Numbered from the stretch's first letter, positions 50,954 to 60,673 are shown. The stretch is 64,000 nt of DNA from Rhodopseudomonas palustris (GCF_003031265.1 NZ_CP019966.1:3472001-3536000); one strand, 5' to 3'. Notes: generated from the letters alone by a model not told the origin. Translations and numbers: made by a program.

Positions 50954-53900
50954 CTACTCCGCCGCCATCTGCCGCGGCGGAGCGGGTTGCGGGTCGCGCA
51001 GATTGGCGCGGAGTTCGGCGAAGCGCGGCGCGGTGTCGTCCACCGACTTCTGCTTGATCGGGCCGTAGCCGCGAATCCGGTCCGGCATCGCGAGCAGCTC
51101 GACCGCGGTGTCGATCGTCGCCGGCGACAGATGCTGCAGCACGCTGGCGACGTCCGCCTCGTAGTCGGCGATCAGTTTTCGCTCCAGCTTGCGCTCGGGA
51201 TGATAGCCGAACGGATCGAGCGGCGTGCCGCGCAGGAAGCTGAATTTCGCCATCGTCCGGAAAACCGGCCGCATCGCCTCGCCGAACTGCCGCTTCTTCG
51301 GCCGGCCGGTGAGATCGATGCCGGGCAGGATCGGCGGCGCGAGGTTGAAGCTGATCTTGTAGTCGCCTTCGAATTGGTCGCGAATCTGCTGTTCGAAGCC
51401 CGGCTCGGTCAGCAGCCGTGCCACTTCGTACTCGTCCTTGTAGGCGAGCAGCTTGGCGTAGTTCAGCGCCACCGCGCGCGGCAGCGCTTCGCCGTAGCCG
51501 CCGGCCTCCGCGGCGCTGCGCACCTTGGCGACCAAATCGGCGTAGCGCTTGGCGAGCCGCTTGCCCTGATACGAGGTGAGCAGCGCGCTGCGATGCGCGA
51601 TGATCTCGTCAAGCGACATCTCGCCCTGGGTCTTGCCGACCGTCGCATGATCGGCGCCGTGCAGCAGCGAGGCCAGCCGCGCCGGATCGGCGGCGGCGAG
51701 CCGGCCGAGCCGGAACGCCTGGGTGTTCATCTTGATCGACACGCCGTTGAGTTCGATCGCCTGCTCGATCGCTTTCGCCGACAGCGGCAGCAGACCCTGC
51801 TGATAGGCGAAGCCCATCATCATCATGTTGGTGGCGATCGAGTCGCCGAGCAGCGTCTCGGCCGCCTTGGTGAAGTCCAGGAACGCCGAATCCTTGCGCA
51901 GCGCCGCTTCGAGCACGCTGTTGACCTTGCGCGTCTGGAAATCGAAGTCGCGGTTACGGATGAAGTCGGCGATCGGGATCAGATGGGTGTTGACGACGCC
52001 GTGGGTGCGGCCGGCTTCGCACAGCGACAGCGTCTCCTTGGAGATCGCCATCACCTCGTCGGCGACGATCAGCACGTCCGCGGTGCCGGTGACGATCCGC
52101 GAACAAGTGACGTCCTCCGGCTTGTCCGACAGCCGGACGTGGCTGAGCACCGCGCCGCCCTTCTGCGCCAGGCCCGACATGTCGAGGATCATCGACGCCT
52201 TGCCTTCGATATGCGCCGCCATGCCGAGCAGCGCGCCGATCGTCAGCACGCCGCCGGCGGCGACGCCGCCGACCGCGACGTTGTACGGCTTATCCAGCCC
52301 CGGCCGGGTCGCCGGCTCAGGCAACGCGCCCAGGTCGCCAAGATCGACCGCCGCGCGCTTGCGCAGCTTGCCGCCGTCGATGGTGATGAAGGACGGGCAG
52401 AAGCCCTTGAGGCAGGAGTAGTCCTTGTTGCAGGTCGACTGGTTGATGGCGCGCTTGCGGCCCAGCTCGGTCTCGAGCGGCTCGACCGAAATGCAGTTCG
52501 ACTGCACGGAACAATCGCCGCAGCCTTCGCACACCGCGGCGTTGATCATCACCCGGCGCGCCGGATCCTCCATCAGGCCGCGCTTGCGGCGGCGGCGCTT
52601 CTCGGCCGCGCAGGTCTGCACGAACACGATCGCGGACGCGCCCTTGATCTCACGGCATTCCTTCATCACCGCGTCGAGCTCGTCGCGGTGGCGCAGATGC
52701 ACGCCCGGCGCAATGCTGTCGGCCGGATAGGCCTCGGGATTTTCGGAGACCAGATAGATCTCGCGGATGCCTTCGGAATGCAGCTGGTAGGTGATCTGCT
52801 GCGGCGACAGATCACCGTCGTGACGCTGACCACCGGTCATCGCCACCGCGTCGTTGTAAAGGATTTTGTAAGTGATGTTCGCCTTCGAGGCGATCGACTG
52901 CCGGATCGCGAGGCTGCCGGAATGGAAGTAGGTGCCGTCGCCGATATTGGCGAAGATGTGCTTCTCGTCGGTGAACGGCGCGATACCGACCCACGGCACG
53001 CCCTCGCCGCCCATGTGGGTGAAGGTCTCGGTCGAGCGATCCATCCACAGCGACATGAAGTGACAGCCGATTCCGGCGAGCGCGCGGCTGCCTTCCGGCA
53101 CCTTGGTCGAGGTGTTGTGCGGACAGCCTGAGCAGAAATACGGCGTGCGCGCGATCGGCACCACCGCCTGGACCTGCGAGGCGTCGCGGCCGTGGAACCA
53201 GTCGGCCTTGGCGCGCAGCATCTCGGCGATCGTCGGATCGATCTCCATCGCCAGCAGCCGGTCGACCATCGAGGTCGCGACCTTGGCGACGCTCAGCTCC
53301 TCGGCAAACGGCAGGAAGCGATGGTTGCGGTCGTCCATCTTGCCGATCACGCGCGGCCGCTCGCGCATCCCGAACAGCAGCTGCTTGACCTGGTTCTCGA
53401 CAATCTCGCGGCGCTCTTCGACGACGAAGATCTCTTCGAGCCCGCGGGCGAATTCCTGCACGCCTTCGGGCTCCAGCGGCCACGGCATGCCGATCTTGTA
53501 CAGCCGCAGGCCGATGCGGGCGGCGACCTGCTCGTCGACACCGAGCTCGCGCAGCGCCTGGCGCACGTCCTCGTAGCTCTTGCCCGACGCCATGATGCCG
53601 AACCGCGCGTTCGGCGAATCCATGGTGATGCGGTTGACCTTATTGGCACGGGCGAACGCGATCGCGGCGAAGCCCTTGTAGTCCTGCAGCCGGCGGTCCT
53701 GATCGTAGCGGTCGTCGGGCCAGCGCAGATTGAGTCCGCCCGGCGGCATCTCGAAGTCGGTCGGAATCACGAACGGCTTCATCTCGTCGGCGAGATTGAT
53801 CTCCGCGGTGGTCTCCACCGTCTCGGTGATCACCTTCATGCCGACCCAGCAGCCGGAGTAGCGCGACATCGCGATGCCGAGCAGACCCATCTCGATCATC

Positions 53901-54439
53901 TCGTGGATCGAGGACGGGTAGAGATACGGCATCAAGGCGGCGATGAAGGCGTGGTCGGACTGATGCGGCACGGTCGACGACTTGGCGCCGTGATCGTCGC
54001 CGGCGAGGCACAGCACGCCGCCGTGCTTGGCCGAGCCCGCGGCGTTGGCATGGCGGAACACGTCGCCGCAGCGGTCGACGCCTGGGCCCTTGCCGTACCA
54101 AATGCCGGTGATGCCGTCGTACTTGGCGCCGGGCGACAAATTGAGCTGCTGCGTGCCCCAGATCGCGGTGGCGGCGAGGTCTTCGTTCACGCCCGGCTGG
54201 AATTTGACGTTGTACTGTTCGAGATGATGGCGCGCGGCGACGAGCTGCTGATCGTAGCCGCCGAGCGGCGAGCCGCGATAGCCGGTGACGAAGCCGGCGG
54301 TGTTGAGGCCGGCCGCGCGGTCGCGCCGGACCTGCGCCATCGGCAGCCGCACCAGCGCCTGGATGCCGGTGAGGAAGACGTGTCCTGAGTGCTGCGTGTA
54401 TTTCTGATCGAGACTGATCGGTCCCTGGTCGATTCCCAT
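50954..54439 (-). CDS. Indolepyruvate ferredoxin oxidoreductase (fused alpha-beta)
   Basis: 1161 residues; ATG 54439 with GAGGG six bases upstream. The pyruvate:ferredoxin-type N-terminal (TGIQALVRLPMAQVRRD, TGYRGSPLGGYDQ), TPP-binding domain (PYFCSGCPHNTSTKV... GIGCH.. NIGDGTYFHSG) and the C-terminal gamma-like domain (VGGVAAGGVLTIGALLGMAAH) are fused in one chain. The iron-sulfur Cys are CEGCGDCSVQSNC and CNKDYSCLKGFCP. It decarboxylates aryl-2-keto acids, reducing ferredoxin, and gives aryl-acyl-CoA. Located at the head of the acyl-CoA cluster, supplying its substrates is a reasonable inference. Confidence 0.92.
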   Translation of the reverse strand: MGIDQGPISLDQKYTQHSGHVFLTGIQALVRLPMAQVRRDRAAGLNTAGFVTGYRGSPLGGYDQQLVAARHHLEQYNVKFQPGVNEDLAATAIWGTQQLNLSPGAKYDGITGIWYGKGPGVDRCGDVFRHANAAGSAKHGGVLCLAGDDHGAKSSTVPHQSDHAFIAALMPYLYPSSIHEMIEMGLLGIAMSRYSGCWVGMKVITETVETTAEINLADEMKPFVIPTDFEMPPGGLNLRWPDDRYDQDRRLQDYKGFAAIAFARANKVNRITMDSPNARFGIMASGKSYEDVRQALRELGVDEQVAARIGLRLYKIGMPWPLEPEGVQEFARGLEEIFVVEERREIVENQVKQLLFGMRERPRVIGKMDDRNHRFLPFAEELSVAKVATSMVDRLLAMEIDPTIAEMLRAKADWFHGRDASQVQAVVPIARTPYFCSGCPHNTSTKVPEGSRALAGIGCHFMSLWMDRSTETFTHMGGEGVPWVGIAPFTDEKHIFANIGDGTYFHSGSLAIRQSIASKANITYKILYNDAVAMTGGQRHDGDLSPQQITYQLHSEGIREIYLVSENPEAYPADSIAPGVHLRHRDELDAVMKECREIKGASAIVFVQTCAAEKRRRRKRGLMEDPARRVMINAAVCEGCGDCSVQSNCISVEPLETELGRKRAINQSTCNKDYSCLKGFCPSFITIDGGKLRKRAAVDLGDLGALPEPATRPGLDKPYNVAVGGVAAGGVLTIGALLGMAAHIEGKASMILDMSGLAQKGGAVLSHVRLSDKPEDVTCSRIVTGTADVLIVADEVMAISKETLSLCEAGRTHGVVNTHLIPIADFIRNRDFDFQTRKVNSVLEAALRKDSAFLDFTKAAETLLGDSIATNMMMMGFAYQQGLLPLSAKAIEQAIELNGVSIKMNTQAFRLGRLAAADPARLASLLHGADHATVGKTQGEMSLDEIIAHRSALLTSYQGKRLAKRYADLVAKVRSAAEAGGYGEALPRAVALNYAKLLAYKDEYEVARLLTEPGFEQQIRDQFEGDYKISFNLAPPILPGIDLTGRPKKRQFGEAMRPVFRTMAKFSFLRGTPLDPFGYHPERKLERKLIADYEADVASVLQHLSPATIDTAVELLAMPDRIRGYGPIKQKSVDDTAPRFAELRANLRDPQPAPPRQMAAE

Positions 54440-54767
54440 CCGGCCCTCGCGAAAGGCATTGGACCGCAAGGGCCATTCGGCCGCTGAAGCGGTCTCTGTT
54501 TCGAAACAGTCTAAGCTGGTTTTTCCGCCTCGCGCACCACAAAAAGCCGCGCGTTCAAGGCATTCCGCCTGTTCGCATTTTGATGTCTCAAAAGCCGCAT
54601 CCCGCTTGCATGAAGTGCCGCCACGTCGCGGCTCGGCGAACGATCATGTCCGGTGCACCGCAACACGTTCCACCGGTGGTGATCTTGATTCGGCCGGGGA
54701 ACCAAGGCCGGCGCGGGAACGGAAGGTTAGGCGATGGATTGGTGGAGGAAGCCGAAAGGAGGACTCC
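54440..54767. promoter_or_regulatory. Divergent intergenic region
   Basis: 327 bases between the oxidoreductase start (minus) and the gene at 54768 (plus). The plus-side gene has AAAGGAGG at 54755-54762. No palindrome or recognisable operator seen. Confidence 0.4.
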
Positions 54768-55169
54768 ATGGCGCAACGCAATCCTGACGATCCCTACCGG
54801 CGCGACACGGCGCCCGACGATCCCCGCACGCCGTCGCAGCTCGATGCGCAGTTGCAGGCCGATCCGGAGATGCGCGAAGGCCCGGTGACGTCCGGCCGGC
54901 TCGCGCTGTTCGCCGTCGCCATCGTGCTGGCGTTCGCCGCCGTGTTCTATGGCATGAGTGGACCGTCGACCGATCCGAACAATCCCTCGGTCGCGACCCA
55001 GACCTCACCGCCGCCCCCGGGCCAGACCGATGCGCACAACGCGCCGCCGGTGCCGCCGGGCGTTCGCGACGTGACGCCTCGCGGCGCCGATCCGAACGCC
55101 CAGAACGGCGTCACCACCGGCGCAGCCCCCGCGCCCCGCGCCGCTCCGAGCAGCGGCAACGCCAACTAA
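54768..55169 (+). CDS. Small single-span membrane protein with Pro-rich tail
   Basis: 133 residues; perfect AAAGGAGG five bases before the ATG. Acidic/Pro start (MAQRNPDDPYRRDTAPDDP), one membrane segment about 43-63 (GRLALFAVAIVLAFAAVFYG), then a Pro/Gly/Asn-rich periplasmic tail. No known domain. Unknown function; widespread in Bradyrhizobiaceae. Confidence 0.75.
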   Translation: MAQRNPDDPYRRDTAPDDPRTPSQLDAQLQADPEMREGPVTSGRLALFAVAIVLAFAAVFYGMSGPSTDPNNPSVATQTSPPPPGQTDAHNAPPVPPGVRDVTPRGADPNAQNGVTTGAAPAPRAAPSSGNAN

Positions 55170-55361
55170 CAGCTCGCTCGCGACTTCACCGCATCGCTGT
55201 GTCCGCCAGCGTGCAGACGGGTGCGGCTGCATTCATGCCGTGTTCAGACCGAATCGGCTAAACGAAATCTGGGGACGAATAACACGCGTGCCGGCTTCGG
55301 ATCGAAGCGGCCGCGAGGGTCACAGAGCCGCTGATCGGCCAGTGAAGGGAAGAACTGACAA

Positions 55362-55649
55362 ATGAAGAAGATCTTTGCCGCAGCCTTGTTTGCCGCAACG
55401 CTGGTGGGAGCCGGTGCCGCCAATGCGATGCCGCTGGCGCCGCTGGGCTCGCCCGCGTCCGGCGACGTGATCCAGGTCGCGCAAGGCTGCGGTCCGGGCT
55501 GGGCGCGTGGTCCGATGGGCCGCTGCCGTCCGATGTATGCGCGTCCCGGCTATGGCCGTCCGGTCGTTGTGCCGCCGCGCGTCGTCGCGCCCCGCGCCTG
55601 CCCTCCTGGCTACGCCTGGCGTCACGGCCGCTGCTTCCGCCGGTTCTGA
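55362..55649 (+). CDS. Secreted GCG/CRPN-type small Cys/Arg-rich protein
   Basis: 95 residues. Signal peptide (MKKIFAAALFAATLVGAGAANA). Mature GCGPGWARGPMGRCRPM then CPPGYAWRHGRCFRRF, with pairs of Cys in a short motif, is the GCG_CRPN family. Often repeated in Bradyrhizobium genomes. Function unknown; stress or envelope-related from its abundance. Confidence 0.85.
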   Translation: MKKIFAAALFAATLVGAGAANAMPLAPLGSPASGDVIQVAQGCGPGWARGPMGRCRPMYARPGYGRPVVVPPRVVAPRACPPGYAWRHGRCFRRF

Positions 55650-55670
55650 TCGGCCTCGCATCGCTCACGA

Positions 55671-55696
55671 AAAGCCCCGCTCGCGCGGGGCTTTTT
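55671..55696. terminator. Bidirectional Rho-independent terminator
   Basis: AAAGCCCCGC-TCGC-GCGGGGCTTT followed by T on the plus strand, and by T on the minus strand too. Serves the secreted protein gene (plus) and the DUF1295 gene (minus). Confidence 0.9.
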
Positions 55697-55713
55697 TGTG
55701 CGTCCGGCCAACT

Positions 55714-56523
55714 TCAGCGAAACCGGATCAGCAGCTTGCGCAAGGTGTAGAGCGGCACCCACGGAAACAGGATCGGCACGGTCCGAACGTACTCCTGATA
55801 GTCCGGCCGATCGCCGTAGCGTTCGTCCTGCTTGCGCTCAAGCCCAGCGGATGCGGCGGTCATCAGCGCCAGAATGTACAGCATCCCGAGCAGCGACAGC
55901 GCCCAGGCCGCGCCGGAGCCATAGGCCGACAGGCCGGAGAACCACACGCCGAACCAGAACACCATCTCGCCGAGATAGTTCGGGCAACGCACCAAGCGAT
56001 ACAGCCCGGTGTCGCAATAATGCGCCGGGTGCTCTGCCTTGTAGCGATACTTCTGCCAGTCGGCGAGGCTCTCGACCCACAGCCCCACCACCATGATCAT
56101 CACGCCGAGCGGCGTCGACACCGGCCACACGCCCTGCGCCTGCAGCGACAACGTCAGCAGCGCCGGCAGGAACAGCAGCGTGAACAGCAGGCTGACGCCA
56201 AGCCAGATCGCGATCTGATGCCACAGCTTCAGCTCGGCGGTGCGGCGCTCGGCGCGGGCGAGTTCGGCCGCATAAGCGGGATTGCGCTCGCGCACCGCCA
56301 GGAACGCGCCGAGCCGCACGCCGTACACCAGCAGCAGCAACAGCTGCAGCATCACCCAGCCGGAGATGGTGGTGGCGAACAGCAGAGCGAACACCAGGCT
56401 CTGCGCCGCGATCGCGCCCGCATAGCACAGGCTAACGAAGTAATAGACGCGCCGGAACCCGGGTGCCGCAACGACGAGGCAGACGGCGAAAGCCAGCGCA
56501 ACGAGATGCCACGGTACAGTCAT
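55714..56523 (-). CDS. DUF1295 membrane protein (steroid 5-alpha-reductase/ICMT-like)
   Basis: 269 residues, about seven membrane segments. Conserved C-terminal half: LADWQKYRYKAEHP, YRLVRCPNYLGEMVFWFGVW, ERKQDERYGDRPDYQEYVRTVPILFPWVP. This is the NADPH/SAM-binding region of the isoprenylcysteine methyltransferase/steroid reductase superfamily. Substrate unknown. The RxPNYxGE motif is a clear family mark. Confidence 0.9.
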   Translation of the reverse strand: MTVPWHLVALAFAVCLVVAAPGFRRVYYFVSLCYAGAIAAQSLVFALLFATTISGWVMLQLLLLLVYGVRLGAFLAVRERNPAYAAELARAERRTAELKLWHQIAIWLGVSLLFTLLFLPALLTLSLQAQGVWPVSTPLGVMIMVVGLWVESLADWQKYRYKAEHPAHYCDTGLYRLVRCPNYLGEMVFWFGVWFSGLSAYGSGAAWALSLLGMLYILALMTAASAGLERKQDERYGDRPDYQEYVRTVPILFPWVPLYTLRKLLIRFR

Positions 56524-56629
56524 GTCGATGCACGCGTCCTTGCCCCGGTGACGACCTTATAGGCCGCCGATGATGACCCCGCCATGTCCGGCATCAAAGC
56601 CGCACCCGATCGGCCGGCCGCCCGCCCGA

Positions 56630-57178
56630 TTATTTGGTCGTACAGCGCTGGCCGGGAACGCGGCTGTCGCAGACCCGCGTCACCTCGAAGAACCGAGTCC
56701 ACAGCTTGCGCTGCTTGGCATCCGGCTCGGCGACCGCGGTCATCCGCAGTGCATAGAAATTCTCGCGGCCCTGCACCGCCTTCCACCAGGTCAGCGCCGG
56801 CTTGCCGGCCTCCTTGGCCTGCGGGCAACTCTCGCTCCACATCACCATCGGATACAGGTTTTCATTGCCGTGCCGCAGCTGCTCGAAGCGCGCGCCCGGG
56901 CACTCCGCCGCAGCTCTCTTCTGGCTCGCCTCGCGAAACGCCTCGGGCGATTGGTCGGTCTGCTTGAACAGCGTCTGCGCCGTGATCCGCGTGCTGGCGC
57001 TGGCGATGTTCTCGGTGCCGGGCACCAACACAGTCGTGCTTTCTTTGGCGTTGCTGGCTTCGGCCGCCACCTTGAAGCCCTTAGGCGATTGCAGCAGCAG
57101 CTTCTCGGTATCGGCGGCGCGCGCGGCGCAGGCGGCGGCAACCGTCGCGATCAGGCACAGAACGGCAATGCGGAGCAT
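56630..57178 (-). CDS. Periplasmic hypothetical protein
   Basis: 182 residues. Signal peptide MLRIAVLCLIATVAAACAARA|AD. Mature part has KLLLQSPKGFKVAAEAS, NLYPMVMWSESCPQ, WWKAVQGRENFYALRM and pairs of Cys. No known domain; common in rhizobia. It follows the kinase/phosphatase gene on the same strand, 87 bases downstream. Confidence 0.75.
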   Translation of the reverse strand: MLRIAVLCLIATVAAACAARAADTEKLLLQSPKGFKVAAEASNAKESTTVLVPGTENIASASTRITAQTLFKQTDQSPEAFREASQKRAAAECPGARFEQLRHGNENLYPMVMWSESCPQAKEAGKPALTWWKAVQGRENFYALRMTAVAEPDAKQRKLWTRFFEVTRVCDSRVPGQRCTTK

Positions 57179-57265
57179 GAACGATGAGCCCGGATGATTG
57201 AAGGCGGCGAAGCTTGCCCGAGAACCGCAGCCTGTTCAATATCGCTCCAGTCGCGGCGTGATCGC

Positions 57266-58999
57266 TCAAATGCCGCCATGCAGCCGCGCCAGCAGCGCCA
57301 CCACGATCAATCCGAGCAGCGCCGATAACAGTTGCCAGAACAATAGCGGATTGCGCGCGGCGAGCGGCTGCGGCCGGGCGTCGAGATAGTCGGCCCGCGG
57401 ATGCCGCAGGTCGTGGACGAATTCCGACAGCGCCGGATAGCGCTTGGCAGGCTCCAGGCTGACGGCGCGTTGCAGCGCGCGGTCGACCCAGACCGGCACC
57501 TTGGCATTGTGGTCGGCGGCCGGGCTGTAGCGCAGCTTGCGGGATTTCAGCGCCTGGTTGGCGCGCGCCAGCTCGGCGCCATAGGGCAACCGGCCGGTCA
57601 GCATCTGATAGGCGATCACTCCGAGCGAGAACTGATCCGACAGCGCCGAGCCGCCCTGCCCGGCGAAATATTCCGGCGCCATGTATTGCACCGTGCCGAG
57701 CAGCTCGTCGCCCCCCGCCGGTCCAAGCTCGGCGACGCCGGCGACACGCACCGAGCCGAAGTCGATGATCTTCACCGTGCCGCTGCGGTCGATCAGCACG
57801 TTGGCAGGACGCAGATCCTGATGCACCATTTCCTTGCGGTGGAACGCGTAGAGGCCCCTGGCGATCTGCTCGATCAGGCCGCGGACGGTTTCGAGCTCCG
57901 CGCGCGGATGGTCGATCATCCATTGCGCCAGCGTCTGGCCTTCGATGTACTCGAAGGCGACGTAAAGATAACTGCGCGGCCGCTGCACCGCGCACGGCTT
58001 CAGCACGTGCGGACTGTCGATCCGCCGCGCCGCCCATTCCTCCAGCATGAAACGCTTGCGATAATCCGGATCGTCGCGCAGATCGGCCGAGGGAATCTTC
58101 AGCGCTACCAGCTCTTCGGTGGCGAGGTCGCTGGCGAGATAGATGTGGCTGCGGCTCGAGCCGTGCAGCTCGCGAAGGATCCGATAGCCATCGAACTCGG
58201 CGCGTGGCTCGAGCAGCGGCGGCAACGGCAAGTCGGCCGCCCGGCCGAACAGGTCGATCGAATCCGCATCCGGCACGGTCTCGATCCGAACCAGCTGCAC
58301 GGTGAGATTGTCGTCGCTGCCGTTGGCGAACGCCTCGCCGATGATCGCCCGCGCCGCGGCGTCGAGGTCGTCGGCATGATCGCGCAGCATCTGCACGACG
58401 AAGCGCTGGGTCACATGCTCGTACACGCCGTCGGTCGCCAGCACGAACAGATCGCCGGGGGCGACCGGCGCCGCCAGATAGTCGATCTCGACCTGCGGAT
58501 TGACGCCGAGCGCGCGGCCCAGATAGCTCTGCTCGGCAGACAGCCGAACGCGGTGATCCTCGGTGAGCTGCTCCAGCGAGGCGCCGGCCAGCCGGTAGAT
58601 CCGGCTGTCGCCGATGTGAAACAGATGCGCTGCCGCGCCTTTGAGCACCACCGCGCTCAAGGTGCAGACATAGCCCTTGTCGCGATCGTAGCGATAATCG
58701 CTGCGCCGGGTCTCGGCATGCAGCCATGAGTTGGTCGCCGCGATCACCCGCTGCGCCGACGACTTCACCGACCAGGCTTCCGACGTGCAGTAGTAATCGG
58801 TGAGAAAGCTCTTGACCGCGGACTCGCTCGCGACCTGGCTGACGTCGCTCGACGAGATGCCGTCGGCGAGCGCGAGCGCGATGCCCTTCGTGGTCAGCAG
58901 CGGCTCGGCCGGAATCAGCGCGCCATAGAAGTCCTGATTGACGGGCTTGCGCCCTGGCGACGACGCCTGCCCGATCGAGACTGTGAGCTGCTGCGCCAT
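57266..58999 (-). CDS. Bifunctional PP2C phosphatase / Ser-Thr protein kinase, C-terminal membrane anchor
   Basis: 577 residues. PP2C domain at the N-terminus (QASSPGRKPVNQDFYGA, ALADGISSSDVS, HIGDSRIYRL, VLATDGVYEHV, GSDDNLTVQLVRI). Kinase domain about 270-520: Lys in VALKIPS, VHQDLRPANVLI (HQD instead of HRD) and KIIDFGSV (DFG), with TVQYMAPEYF. One membrane segment at the end (LLFWQLLSALLGLIVVALLARL). One protein thus phosphorylates and dephosphorylates. The formate/nitrite channel gene is just upstream (69 bases), so the channel may be a target. Confidence 0.92.
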   Translation of the reverse strand: MAQQLTVSIGQASSPGRKPVNQDFYGALIPAEPLLTTKGIALALADGISSSDVSQVASESAVKSFLTDYYCTSEAWSVKSSAQRVIAATNSWLHAETRRSDYRYDRDKGYVCTLSAVVLKGAAAHLFHIGDSRIYRLAGASLEQLTEDHRVRLSAEQSYLGRALGVNPQVEIDYLAAPVAPGDLFVLATDGVYEHVTQRFVVQMLRDHADDLDAAARAIIGEAFANGSDDNLTVQLVRIETVPDADSIDLFGRAADLPLPPLLEPRAEFDGYRILRELHGSSRSHIYLASDLATEELVALKIPSADLRDDPDYRKRFMLEEWAARRIDSPHVLKPCAVQRPRSYLYVAFEYIEGQTLAQWMIDHPRAELETVRGLIEQIARGLYAFHRKEMVHQDLRPANVLIDRSGTVKIIDFGSVRVAGVAELGPAGGDELLGTVQYMAPEYFAGQGGSALSDQFSLGVIAYQMLTGRLPYGAELARANQALKSRKLRYSPAADHNAKVPVWVDRALQRAVSLEPAKRYPALSEFVHDLRHPRADYLDARPQPLAARNPLLFWQLLSALLGLIVVALLARLHGGI

Positions 59000-59068
59000 G
59001 CGCCCTGCTGCGACCCAAGAAAATGGGAGCTTCACCCTACGCGGGCGAAGCTCCCGGACGCGATCGGA

Positions 59069-59908
59069 TTATGCCGCAACCCGCGGCATCGGCGCAGCTT
59101 CGATCCGGCGCTTCGCCGCGGTGCGGACGTGGGTGGTGTAGAGGGTCAGCCCGGTGAAGGCGAGCCCGCCGACCAGATTGCCGAGCACGGTCGGGATCTC
59201 GTTCCAAACCAAATAGTCGAGGATCGAGAACTTGGCGTGCAACATCAGGCCCGACGGAAACAGGAACATGTTCACCACCGAGTGCTCGAACACCATGTAG
59301 AAGAACACCAGGATCGGCATCCACATCGCCAGCACCTTGCCCGGCACCGTGGTCGAGATCATCGCCATCACCACGCCGGTGGAGACCATCCAGTTGCACA
59401 GCATGCCGCGGAAGAACAGCGTCGCCATGCCGGCCGCGCCGTGCGCCGCATAGCCGAGCGTCCGCCCCTCGCCGATATTGCCGATCACCGTGCCGACTTT
59501 GTCGGGATCTTGCGTAAAGCCGAACGTCGTCACGAACGCCATCAGGAACGCCACCGTCAGCGCACCGGCGAAGTTGCCGATGAACACCAGGCCCCAGTTG
59601 CGCAGCACGCCGCCGATCGTGACACCGGGACGCTTATCGAGCCACGCCAGCGGCGACAGCACGAATACGCCGGTGAGCAGATCGAAGCCGAGCAGATACA
59701 GCATGGTGAAGCCGACCGGGAATAGCAGTGCGCCGATCAGCGGCTGGCCGGTATTGACGTTGATCGTGACCGCGAACCAGGCGGCGAGCGCCAGAATGGC
59801 GCCGGCCATATAGGCGCGGATCACCGTGTCGCGGGTGGACATGAAGATCTTGGATTCGCCAGCGTCGACCATCTTGGTGACGAATTCAGAAGGCGCGAGG
59901 TAGGACAT
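59069..59908 (-). CDS. Formate/nitrite transporter family channel
   Basis: 279 residues from ATG 59908 with a GGAGC upstream. Six membrane segments of the FNT fold: MAGAILALAAWFAVTIN, LLFPVGFTMLYLLGFDLLTG (the LxTxx loop Thr), NWGLVFIGNFAGAL, MLCNWMVSTGVV, SVVNMFLFPSGLML and a last segment. The channel moves formate, nitrite or other monovalent anions. The central His of FNT (VVFEHSVVNM) is kept. The kinase/phosphatase is transcribed with it. Confidence 0.92.
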   Translation of the reverse strand: MSYLAPSEFVTKMVDAGESKIFMSTRDTVIRAYMAGAILALAAWFAVTINVNTGQPLIGALLFPVGFTMLYLLGFDLLTGVFVLSPLAWLDKRPGVTIGGVLRNWGLVFIGNFAGALTVAFLMAFVTTFGFTQDPDKVGTVIGNIGEGRTLGYAAHGAAGMATLFFRGMLCNWMVSTGVVMAMISTTVPGKVLAMWMPILVFFYMVFEHSVVNMFLFPSGLMLHAKFSILDYLVWNEIPTVLGNLVGGLAFTGLTLYTTHVRTAAKRRIEAAPMPRVAA

Positions 59909-60673
59909 CTGCTCCGTGCTCCGTTTGCTGCTGAAAAGGCCGCGTCGGAACGCACAAGCGGAGGAAGCAACAAGGGGGCGGAGCCTCGACGACACCGCGG
60001 CTCTCCATCGGCGGGAGAGCTGTCCCATTGCTGTCTGCCGGACACCGGCTTGGCAATTCTCGGACGGCGGTCGTCGTTGACCGGAACTTACTAAGCAATC
60101 GCCGTGCCAGCGCCTGACGGCTCCGGCTACGCGCATTTCCCCCGAGAAATTCCTCAGATAACGCCCCTCCGGCTCAGCCGCCGGCGGCACCGATGCCCAG
60201 ACTCTGCGCAACAGGCCCGCGCATAGCTCGCATTTGAGGCAGCCCAACAATTAGCCCCTGGGGCCCCCTAAGCGCGTCTCGATGGTGGGCGCGGATCTGG
60301 ACCTTCGCTGGCTACTTGGTCCTCATCCTGAGCAGATCGCACGAATACAAGGAGCCGAGGTCTCGAGGGATGCGGCCACGCATGGACCCGCGGCACATAG
60401 TTCAAGACGGCAATTCGCGCTTTCCTCATGATGAGGTCTGGCCTGTCGTGCAAATCTGGAAAAGCGTAGTGTGAATCAGTAGCCCGCATGAACGTAGCGA
60501 CATGCGGGACCGCCAAATCTGGAAGTCGCTTCGCTCATCCTGGCTACGCTTGCTGGAAGTCGCGAAAGACGACAACGCCGACGAACTGAAGAGGCTCAAT
60601 CGATCAGATCGAAGGTTGCCTGGAGCGAGCCACGGGAACAGCATAGCAACAGGCGGCGCAAAGTAGGGTCACG
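59909..60673. other. Gene-poor region with repeat fragments
   Basis: About 765 bases with no credible gene. Part (about 60268-60420) resembles dispersed non-coding repeats of Bradyrhizobiaceae, where translated fragments such as NYVPRVHAWPHPS turn up as false proteins. A palindrome lies at 60483-60508. The promoter of the channel gene must lie near 59909. Confidence 0.5.
60483..60508. repeat. Palindrome of a dispersed repeat, CCCGCATG...CATGCGGG
   Basis: CCCGCATG (60483-60490) and CATGCGGG (60501-60508) with AACGTAGCGA between. Followed by a degenerate AAGTCGCTTCGCTCATCCTGG of another common repeat unit. Confidence 0.75.

Noticed and set aside
60268..60516. 82-codon minus-strand frame before the large helical protein gene
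   Set aside because: It lies over dispersed repeat sequence, where such frames recur as false proteins; no domain.
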